Assembly (NCBI GenBank): GCA_029721435.1
Contig: CM056582.1
Location: forward strand, 35,422,611 to 35,486,610
Origin: Gymnothorax reevesii
Taxonomy: Eukaryota; Chordata; Actinopteri; Anguilliformes; Muraenidae
DNA: 64,000 nucleotides
Direction: 5' to 3'
The translations under genes and the position numbers were made by a program. Shown here one piece after another: positions 22,119 to 31,391 of the stretch. The first letter of the stretch is position 1; the number at the start of each line of letters is the position of its first letter. The notes beneath the pieces are model-generated. The model was given only the letters and a program-made list of their open reading frames with translations. It was not told the origin of the DNA and ran no database searches.

Positions 22119-25100
22119 TAGGGCTGGGCGGTATCCCAGTTTTATGACTTACACCGGTATAATTTTGAAGGAGGTATGAATTTGAGACAATACCCCCATA
22201 CCGGTGTTTTATTATTTATTATATTATTATGTGTGCGTCGACCACTCCACTGCTTTCCGATCAGGCGTTTTCAGGCAGCTTTCACTGCTCGGGGCCTTCA
22301 AGCTCCGCCCCTTGCGTGTGCAGGTGCGCTCCCCGTCACACAGTTTCCATGAACATGACTGCCGGTAGAGGCGAGCGACTTAGCAGACAATAGTATGGCG
22401 GTCGACGACGAACAGGAGCTGGTTCCGAAGAGAAAAAAAAAACAACAGCTCTGTAATTTGGAGGCATTTTACATATATACCGAGGAGCAACAAGACGCTT
22501 TCTGTAAAACCTGTCGCAAGCAAGTGGTTTCAGAAGGTGGATGTATTTTCGGGGGAAAATATCCATCCCTTTTATGACAACAGTCTTGGCTAATTCTTGA
22601 TGGTTTTCCTTTCTTAAAACGTTTTCCAATACAAGAAAAGTCCAATGGCAATTGAAGACACGGCTTTCTCCCATGCGATCTAACGGCGACAAAATAATGG
22701 GCTACATTCAGTTCAGTACAGAGGAATAATTTAATTATAATTAGGACTATGCACCGGCACTCGCCGACTATATTTCAGAGCACTTCAGCGAATGAGGGTA
22801 ATTCTGGTGACTAGTGCGTGCTTTCGTTCGTTATCATTTTCCAATCGGACAGCTGTCTCTTTTTGTTAGCCAGTTGCGTGACCGTGCTGCAAAAACAGGT
22901 GTACGCATTTGGCACCGAAATTACCTTCATTCGCTGAAGAATTCTAAAATGCTGTTCTCGCTGGAAAAAAAATTACCGTAGCTAAGTGCTTGTGCAAAGA
23001 CCTATTTATAATTAAATTATCTTTTTGTTCTGAATGTTGCCAGAGCTGCCAACTCTCACGCATTCCGCGCGAGTCTCGCGCTTCTTATTAGCACGTTCCA
23101 GTGCTGTAGTCAGCGATTATTCAGTTAATGCGCATTTAAGAGATTCTCTTGCAGAATTACAGTCGTTGTGTCAGTTTCACGTGCATTACGGTTCATTTTC
23201 CCCACTAGTGACATAGAATTCGGGAGTCATGATCGATTTCCTTCTTTACTCGGGAATTGGAAGCCATGGAATGGCATAAAGACATTTCAAACAGTCTTAT
23301 TCCATTCAAACAATAAAAACGATCATGAAACAAATGCATTGCTTTTAATCCCCAATTTTAAAAAGTGCAAGAGGTCCAGAGTCGTCATTGCTTTCCGTGT
23401 TGGTGAAATTCACCGTTATGCATGAGAAATAAACTGCCATGCACAAGGACTTCAATTATGCGTAAGAATCTCAAATGTAAATTACGCGCTGATTTAACAG
23501 TTGCTGACTTCGGTGAATATGCCTTCAAAATGCGTGTGACCAACGCCATATACATGAGAATGCGTAGAAAGTAGGTAGCCCTGATGTTGTAACGATTCAC
23601 TCAAACCAAATAGATAAATGAACGCTACAACGCATATTAAGGCAGCAGGCGGACCTGATATTGCAGTTATTAGACTGGACCGATCGACTGACCTAAAAGC
23701 AACGAAAAATGCCAAGATCAGAAGAAATTATTACTTTTAATTAACTTAATTATTTAAATAAAATACACTCTAACGAAAAAAGGCGAGAGAAAGTTCAGTT
23801 TTCCAAAATATATTAATATAACCAGTAAACAAAAAATCGCGTCCTAACTGAGCGGAAAACATTCAAAAGACATTGGGGCGATAGGTGCGCGCCGGAACAA
23901 CCCAAGGAAATAATAACCACAAACAAAAATTAGTTGTCATCAGCAAAACCCAAGTCCATATTAAAAAAGTCCCAAAGTTCACAAAAGAAATTAGGTCGAC
24001 CTTAACACAGTTCATGTAGAATCCGGAGTTCTGGTGAGAAGAGAAATAGTCGCCGCGTCAGCAGATGACTGACTCCACTGCGGTATAGCTCACCCACTCC
24101 CATACGCCGGGTAAAGGGGGTCCAGAACGGTCGCCAAGAAATTTGATCCCCTCCAAAAAAAAAAGCGAAAAAAGAAATCCAAGTTGTCAGGGATATTTCC
24201 ACCAAAATCGCCGCTTGGGATCCACAGACGCCGGCTTCTACCTGGACGTGCACCCTCGCGAGGGACGTCATTTCCCTCCTTTTATAAGTTCCAGCCAGTC
24301 AAAAAAAACAACAACAATAACAAGAACAACAACGATAATAATAATGACATAAATTGCGGGGGTCCATTACCTGAGCACAAAAGGTTAATTGTCAGATAAA
24401 CTCAACTGCTGATACAAACCTCTTCTGGAAAAAAAAAACAGCCAAATAGCAGCTCATCTTAACATACACAGGTTGTACTGCATGAGGGCATGCGAGCCTT
24501 ACATTGTAGCCCATTATTTTGTCGCTGTTGGATCGCATGGGGGGAGAGACACCGTGTCTTCAATTGCCACTTGATTATTCTTGAATTATTTTTTTCCCTT
24601 ATTTAAATCTGTGTTCATGCACAGCCGCAGACCTGTGTTCTTAGCCAGGGTTGGCCTATTGAATCCGTTTACATTTTTGACTTTCACACAGCTCTGCAGG
24701 AGCAGAGGTATACATTTAGGTATCAATTAACCATTTTTGGTATTTTTATTTGAATCTCTTCATGTGAAACATAAGGCCTAGGTTCTCATTCAGGGTTGGC
24801 CTGTAGCTACTTCAATGCTCTTTACTGTTATGTTATTTGCACAGCTCTGGAGCTATGCTATGAGCAGAATTATGCCTATTTGTATAAAGTATAGACTGTT
24901 GTTGTAGAGATTTGATTTTACATAACTGTGTATCGCTTTCCGTCAGAAAATATATGCAGCTTACATTTCTTTTCACAGCTGTGCCTTCTTGAGCAGAGAA
25001 AGAAAATCTGTAAGGTTTTGTATGTGGTCCAAGTCTTATGTTTTGATATTCTGATGTTGAGTAAAATGAATCACTTTTCTTGCTCTGTATGAAATATCTT

Positions 25101-25172
25101 TTTCATACCGTATACCGCCAGTCAGACAAATAATACCGGGGTATGAGTTTCAATCCATATCGCCCAGCCCTA
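22119..25172. mobile_element. hAT-like DNA transposon, nested
   Basis: The ends TAGGGCTGGGCGGTAT and ATATCGCCCAGCCCTA are imperfect inverted repeats. They are flanked by an identical 8-bp duplication CTTCACGC (22111-22118 and 25173-25180), the length typical of hAT transposons. Inner inverted motifs near both ends include ACCGGTAT and ATACCGGG. A BED-finger coding start lies at 22395. I found no dimerisation (C-terminal) domain, so the copy is deleted or decayed. Confidence 0.85.
22395..22575 (+). pseudogene. BED zinc-finger start of a hAT transposase
   Basis: A 60-codon frame starting at ATG 22395 has a basic cluster (PKRKKKQQ) followed by a CKTCRKQVVSEGG motif. C-x2-C followed by a Gly-Gly pair is the first half of a BED-type finger. 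The expected N-x-x-N-L-x-x-H-L half does not follow. A splice donor or deletion just after the Gly-Gly codons is likely. It lies just inside the left end of the hAT-like element, where a transposase N-terminus would be. Confidence 0.55.
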
Positions 25173-25385
25173 CTTCACGCCAATTTACGACTAGTTTGCG
25201 CACTGGCACGACTCGAGTCGTGCCAATGCGTGCCACAGAATCGTGCAAGTGTCAGCCTTGCATTAGTCTTTCGTGTATTCAGAAACGCAAGCTTTTTTTT
25301 CCCTCCCATTCTCTCTATCACATTCAGCTGCGCCGGCTCTGTGCTTGGTGCACCTTCGCCTGCCACTGCATCTGAACTCCACTTT

Positions 25386-25702
25386 TTTTTTTTTTTTTAA
25401 ATAAATTTGGCATCTCCAATCCCACCCGAATCTGGAATGCCCAATTGGGGGACTATGTACAAAGCTTGCTTGTATGCGACCCCTTGCTGCCAACTCTCTT
25501 GCAGATAGTGAGACAGTTCACGGCTCTCCTCCGAAGCACGTGCCTGTCTGCCACTGATTCTTATACACTCGTTGGTTGAATCTTCGCAAGTTCAGAACTA
25601 GGGCGGAGGATACCCAGACATGAACCAACCTGGAGTCTTCCTGACGAGCGCCCGTCTGGCCAACAGGAGGCGCTGGAGCAACGAACAAAGCTATTATTAT
25701 AT
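25386..25702 (-). mobile_element. SINE-like retroposon with 16-bp target duplication
   Basis: ATCTGAACTCCACTTT occurs at both sides (25370-25385 and 25703-25718). Between the copies the plus strand starts with a run of T, that is, a poly(A) tail on the minus strand. About 300 bases of non-coding sequence follow, including CAATTGGGGGAC. This is a target-primed retroposition signature. The family was not recognised. Confidence 0.75.
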
Positions 25703-25718
25703 ATCTGAACTCCACTTT

Positions 25719-27022
25719 AACCAGCCTTTACATTATTATGTTAACTATTATTATTTTTTTATACTTTAGAATGTGTCAAATATTGTCAATTATTCTGCTT
25801 TCTCCTTCATTACTCTAGTATGTTTTGGCATCTTGTATGGTGTTCTATATTCTTTTGGTGCACTTCTATTTTTTAACATCAACCTGCTAAGGGTCTACAG
25901 ATGGAAATTAGCATAAGGCTACAATCTGGCATATTTACATGAATATGTCCATTCGTATGCACTGTCCTTTTTAAATTAATTAATTAATTAATGATTTGCA
26001 AACTCAGTACAATTTATGCAGAGAAATATATATAAAAGCGCCCTTTGAATTTTTATGCTGGTCAAAGATAATTTACAAATCATCGCTTTCAGTTTTACTT
26101 TTAATTTAACTTAATGCCTCAGCTTTGTTTTGATTCGGGGTTGTATTGCTGAAGGCGGTTTCAGACTGCTATTTTATCCTGTCAGACAGTCACGCATTGC
26201 CTACAGTGTCATTATGAACAGTAACACGTGTTCTGCATTTCCATATCACAGTAATCAGGTTCCATATCACAGCATCTTGTGTTTTCTGTTTGCTCAGACA
26301 CTTTGAGTCTTATAATCTGACACTGTATTGGAAGAAGAGGAAATTGTGCTGGTGGGATTAACGCGTATAAGATTGGGCTGAGGCAGGGGCACTCTGAGCA
26401 GGTGCACTCTGTTTGTCTGGGTGCCTTCCGATCAGGTCTTTCATTCCCAGACACTTTAGTCCTGGCTCTGACCAGAGGTCAGCTTTGGTGAAGCTAGAAC
26501 TGGCACAGCTTCATCGGGAAAAACGGGGTTATGCCAGTTAAAATTTATTCGCCCCCCATCACTCTCTAGCGGCCTCTGCTGGGTGGTCTGGATTCTGTAG
26601 CTGTGCAAGCCAAACGTATGCTGACCTTATCGTCTGAGGACAAGGGCAGTGCAATGTGCCTGCAAAACGTGAAGAAACAAAGGCCAGTCATTGCAAATGA
26701 GGGTAATCATGTCTGCAGCATCCTCCTCAGCACAGGTCACTGCAGTGAATGAAGCATTTTGGCTGCGTTCAAGATTGTGAAAAAGAAGGGGTAAAAATAC
26801 AAAAAAAAAACAAGAAAAAATAAAGAAAGGGGCTAGGTAATTATAATTCTGCACTGAAATAAGTGGTGCATCTTTACATCTCACGTGCTCCTCTCCCCAT
26901 TGCAGCCTCTCTCCAAACCTGTTCTTCAGTTCTCATGTTTTTCTCATCATCTCTATTCTGTGCCATTTTTATGTGTGGTCATGTCTTTATTTTGAGTGAT
27001 TGTGTTTCTGTCTCATAACCAG
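25719..27022. other. no gene; eml4 intron 6
   Basis: Ordinary AT-rich intron sequence with a short TTAATTAATTAAT run near 25975. No coding or repeat motif that I can support. Confidence 0.5.
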
Positions 27023-27055
27023 CCAAAATATTGACCCACGAGAAAAACGGACAAG
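27023..27055 (+). CDS. eml4: eml4 cassette exon 6b (33 bp)
   Basis: Between acceptor CATAACCAG and donor GTAAGA lies a 33-base block. In the frame left by the previous exon it encodes AKILTHEKNGQ and returns to the same phase. It could therefore be included or skipped without changing frame. Human EML4 has an 11-residue alternative exon, known as exon 6b from EML4-ALK variant 3b, with the sequence AKMSTREKNSQ as I recall it. Seven of eleven positions agree. It sits in a large intron surrounded by repeats, so conservation of both splice sites and the peptide suggests real use. Inclusion adds a short charged segment just before the HELP motif. Alternative splicing is inferred, not shown. Confidence 0.8.
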
Positions 27056-27703
27056 GTAAGAGCTCTTTTGGGGTGTTGACTGTCCTATAAGGCAACCTGT
27101 TGCACATCATCACGGCTCTCTCTCTATAAATCTCTCCCCTTCTCTCTCTTTCCTTTGCTCTCACTCACACTTTCACTCTATCAAAACACTGGGCATAAAT
27201 TCTCTCTTCTATTGGTCTTGGGGGTTTCGGCTGTTGTGGAACTTGCACTTGCACATTATCACTGCTTTGGAGCCTCCGCTGTCTCCACCTGCCGCTCTCA
27301 TTCTCTGCTCTGCTCTCTCATAGCGTGTGTACAGAGGATCGCTTTGTCACGGTTCTTTACTAATAACCAAGAAAGTGGGAACCCATCATTATCTTAATAC
27401 CCCAATATGACCTTTAAAAAAATTCTGTTAAAGCACCATTACCGACCTTCAGGCAAAGCTTTACCCTGTCAGACATATGAAGGGTCCCTCTCTGCCTCAT
27501 GCGCTTGTAGTATAGTCTGAATGGATGCTTTAAAAGAGTGGCTCTGAGCCCTGATCCTCGCTGGCCATTGTGCATAAATGTTTGTCTACATGCGAGCTCA
27601 TTTACAATTTTTAAACAGCTGATTGTATAGTTAACTCACCTTTGAGATCATGTCTCAGTCCCCCTGCTTCCCATGACCACCGTCCCTCCTCTGTGCAGGT
27701 TGG
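27056..27703. other. no gene; eml4 intron after exon 6b
   Basis: Pyrimidine-rich at first (CTCTCTCTATAAATCTCTCC near 27117), then ordinary intron sequence. No supported features. Confidence 0.45.
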
Positions 27704-27822
27704 GTTAAGCCATGGCGCTCATCAGGGTAAAGCATGGTGTCTCTGTGCAGGTTGGGTTTAGCCATGGTGCTCAGCAGGGTAAAGCACGGTGTCTCTGTGT
27801 AGGTTGGGTTAAGCCATAAGCA
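27704..27822 (+). repeat. 52-bp minisatellite, left part
   Basis: About two and a half copies of AAGCCATGGTGCTCAGCAGG + GTAAAGCATGGTGTCTCTGT + GCAGGTTGGGTT. The same unit continues at 35665-36012, so a single array was split by the inserted material between them. Confidence 0.85.
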
Positions 27823-27964
27823 TAAGCAATTTTTTTCCCACTACAGTTCCGGACACCAACAGAAACTGACTTGCATACAGCCAATCAGCGACCTTGTGCC
27901 TGGCAGTCTCACAGTCTCAAGTGTCTCGAGACTGTGAAAATTTTCTCTCTTCACTGGCCTTGCA

Positions 27965-28435
27965 CTTTGAAGTAAAATTAACTGAGATTGCGTCAGTTTA
28001 TTCTAGACAATGTGAATGCTCTGGACAGATGATTTTTGTCTAGCCTAGCTGGAAACATTAAAAATGATTGGCAGGTTTGGAAACGGCCACCGTATTTTCA
28101 AATGAAGGGCACGAAGATTTAATAATGCAAAACGTCTTTTAAAGTATAAAATCATTAGGCAGTATCACACACCCCTCTGCCTGAGTATTTCCGTCTACTT
28201 AAAATTATGTTTCTATGATGCAGAAAGAAAGCAACATAATCAACCTATGTAAAGCCGACAACGAAGTGCGAAAAAAAAAATTTATCATGAACACCACTTG
28301 CCAAACCTGCCGATTTGTTTGTAACGTTCAGTAGCTCGGCTAGATAAAAATAATCTGTAGACCTACAGAGCATTCATATTATCGAGAATAAGATGATGCA
28401 ATCTTGGTTATTTCTGCTTTATATTCATCGGATTT
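27965..28435. repeat. internal inverted repeat, arms about 145 bp
   Basis: Left arm 27965-28110 and right arm 28285-28435 are inversely similar, with shared blocks such as GAATGCTCTG, ATCTAGCC/GTCTAGCC and GGCAGGTTTGG. The arms differ by numerous substitutions. A spacer of about 175 bases lies between them. It is part of the surrounding transposon or a foldback element inside it. Confidence 0.6.
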
Positions 28436-29231
28436 TGTTCGGTGTCACTAAGTAGTTTATTATTGATATGCCAGATCAGTACAGGATAAAAAGTGGCGAG
28501 TTGGGTATTGCTAGACTTATAATGGTTATAACCAGCTCATTTTACTAGCTTCAAATATTTGAACAACTACATGCATAACACTTAATTGATGAAAATGGCA
28601 GGCTGTATGAATGATTTGGCCAATGTTGTGGTTTTCTTCAACATATTGAGGTTCCCCCATCCTCAAGCAATTGGAGAGAGACAGATTCTGAAATAGAAAA
28701 TTAGGCTTTATTATGTCATGTTGATAAATGTAAAGCCGAGTTCCTCCTGCGCAAGAAGAACTGAACTCCCGACTTTTACACCAGGTCTTATACCCTTAAC
28801 TCTAGGCAAATATGGTCTTTCCGCTTCTCCTTCTCGCACTACAATTGGACAGGCAACCTGAAACCCTATTAGCTAATCCTTCAGGAATTCAAAGTAAAGA
28901 CGCATGCGCATCACTTCAAGAGCTTTGTGGAAACTTCCACTAAGACATGTCCCGGCATGTACACAGGCAAGAGATATACAGACAAAGAATACAGCCAGAT
29001 GAATATGATAAGCAGACGAAGAAAAAGATACCAGTGGATGAATTCGATGCATATCAAATTATTACAAATGATTCAATTGATTATGTTTTCAGTAGCAACT
29101 GAACAAATATTGATCAAAGCTACAGAAATCAAATACATCCTCAGATTGTTTTTTTGAATCAACTTAACAGAAGCCTGCTTACTAATCAAAGCTACAGAAG
29201 CGCGCTGCTTATGTGTGTGTGAGCTGCTCAT

Positions 29232-29710
29232 TGTTATGACTTTAAAAAAATCACAACAAAGAAAACCAGAAAGTAAAACTAAAACAAATTTATTCTTTAA
29301 TAAGAAAAGTTGTCCAAAAAAAAATCCACTATTTAATTCTCTAATACTCTCCAATGCCACTATTTAACTGTTGCCAAAACAAAACTCTGTTTCTGCTGTG
29401 CTCTATTCTGCTGTCTGCTCTCTCTCTGCTGTGCTTAAAATCACAGCCTTTTTATAGTCTAGCAACCTTCCAGAAAGATCCACAGGATTCTAGGGAAATC
29501 CTGCCCCCTCCAAGCAGGAAAGTGCCAGAAGCTTCGAGAAATTTCTAGTCTTTTCTTAATGATTTTACAAATACACACCACCAGAGGGTGCCAAAATTAA
29601 CAAAATAAATATAGCTGACCAGCAACACAGCAAAGCAAAACAGCATGTAACAAATCTTTTTTATTTACAAATGAAATATAATGCTGTACAAAAAATTATC
29701 ATACATAACA
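29232..29710 (-). repeat. 3' LTR of Gmr1-like copy B
   Basis: Begins TGTTATGACTTT and ends ATACATAACA on the plus strand, closely matching 34603-35078. A purine-rich tract (AAAGAGGGGAGA on the minus strand, 29711-29722) lies directly inside and is the expected second-strand primer. Confidence 0.95.
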
Positions 29711-29907
29711 TCTCCCCTCTTTAAGAAAAGTTTGCTAAAAGCTTTCTTTTGTTAAAATTAACATAGTTTTATAATCAGAACAATATTGAACTTTACGCAA
29801 ACGTATCATTGATCATGATAACAATCATATACATAACCAGTGTAAGTCTCACAATCAAATAGAAAAGTAAAATTACATTTTTCACAATCAAATAAAGAAA
29901 TAAAATT

Positions 29908-31391
29908 ACATGCGTGAAAGTGTATCTGGGATTACATTATCTTTTCCCCTGATGTGAGAAATATCTAAATCATACTCTTGCAAAAGTAAACTCCATCTCA
30001 GTAATCTTTGATTCTTGTTTTTGATCTTGTGCAAGAATGTGAGGGGATTGTGATCAATGAAGACCTTGATGGAAGTAGCTCAACAAGTCAAATAGACTTC
30101 AAAATGTTGTAAAGCCAAAAAAAAGTGCCAAACATTCTTTTTCAATTGTTGAGTAGTTTTTCTGATGTTTATCAAACTTTTTGGAAAAGTAACAAACAGG
30201 ATGATCTACTCCATCAGTGTCTTCTTGCAGTAAAACTGCACCTGCACCAATGTCACTGGCATCAACTGCCAACTTGAACTCCTTTTTGAAATTGGGAGAT
30301 AAGAGAACTGGTGCATTTTTGAGAATAGCTTTCAGCTGGTCAAACGAATTTTGACATTTTTCATCCCAAACAAATTTAGCATTTTTCTTCAGTAAATTTA
30401 TCAAAGGTTCAGAGATGAAAGAGAAATCTTTACAGAATTTTCTGTAGTAGCCAGTCATCCCTAGAAATCTCATTAGCTGTCTTTTAGTTGTTGGCTCAGA
30501 AAATTCAGTGATAACTTTAACTTTTGCATGAACTGGTTTGACTTGACCCTGTCCTACAACATGACTTAAGTAAACAACTGTAGCTTTACAAAAGTCACTT
30601 TTAACAAGGTTGATAGTCTGCTTGGCATCACTCACTCTGTGAAAGAAGTTTCTGATGTAGGTGAGGTGCTCTTGGAAGTTGTCGCTGGTGATGATTATGT
30701 CATTGATATTGGCCTCACATCCTGGTAGTCCAGCAATCACTCTGTTTACCAGACGTTGGAAGGTGGCCGGAGAATTATTCATTCCAAATGGCATGACCTT
30801 GTATTGGTATAATCCATCTGGTGTGACGAAGGCAGAGATCTCCTTTGCTCTATCTGTTAGACGGATCTGCCAGAAGCCCTTGAGGAGATCAAATTTTGTG
30901 ACATACTTTGTCTGTCCAACTTTGTCAATGCAGTCATCAATCCTGGGGATAGGATATGAGTCCGTTTTTGATAGAGTGTTCGCTTTCCTGTAGTCCGTCA
31001 CCATTCTATATGTTCCATTGGGTTTGGGAACTAGGATGCACGGAGAACTCCAGTCACTGTAACTTGGTTCAACAAAGTCATTTTCAAGCAGATATTTGAC
31101 TTCCTGTTTAAGGTATTTCTGCTTCTCTGGATTCATTCTGTCGGGATGCTGTTTTACAGGCTTGGTATCATCTTGTAGGATGACATCATGGTAAACCAAA
31201 TCAGTCTTTGATGGAACGTCAGGGAATATGTGACCATATTCAAATATGACCATATTCTTTTTGTTGAAAAGGGTCCAGGTGGGACAACTTGCTGTCAATA
31301 TTTTGAAGAATGTCTGAATTTTCAAGTTTGACTGGACCAGGTTCATTTTCTCTGGGGCAGTCACAATCTTCTTTGGAATTTTCCTGTTCAA
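29908..31391 (-). pseudogene. reverse transcriptase and RNase H of Gmr1-like copy B
   Basis: The frame 31391-30099 (430 aa) contains the reverse transcriptase blocks YRMVTDYRKAN, LLKGFWQI and VMPFGMNNSP. The connection RFLGMTGYYRKF and RNase H (VDASDIGAGAVLLQ, STIEKECLAL) follow. Where YxDD is expected the sequence reads NINDII, so both the Tyr and the first Asp of the catalytic motif are changed. RNase H continues in another frame to about 29908 (IDHNPLTFLHKIKNKN). A near-perfect duplication of about 16 bases at 31226-31257 (ATATGACCATATTC, repeated) causes the frameshift that separates it from integrase. The long open frame is misleading: the polymerase site is dead. Confidence 0.9.

Larger units (their letters stand above)
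21354..25261. mobile_element. outer DNA transposon with 21-bp terminal inverted repeats, split by a hAT element
   Basis: The left end 21354-21374 (GCAAGGCTGACACTTGCACG plus A) is the exact reverse complement of 25241-25261. ATT lies directly outside both ends as a possible 3-bp target duplication. Without the inner hAT element it would be about 850 bp. The subterminal regions are packed with GTTCACGA, TCGTGAAC, TTTACGCA and TTGCGCATA motifs in both orientations, as expected for transposase-binding arrays of a non-autonomous element. No transposase frame was found. The superfamily is not determined. Confidence 0.75.

Noticed and set aside
22336..22692. 118-codon minus-strand frame opposite the BED-finger start
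   Set aside because: It is the shadow of the plus-strand BED fragment and has no motif of its own.
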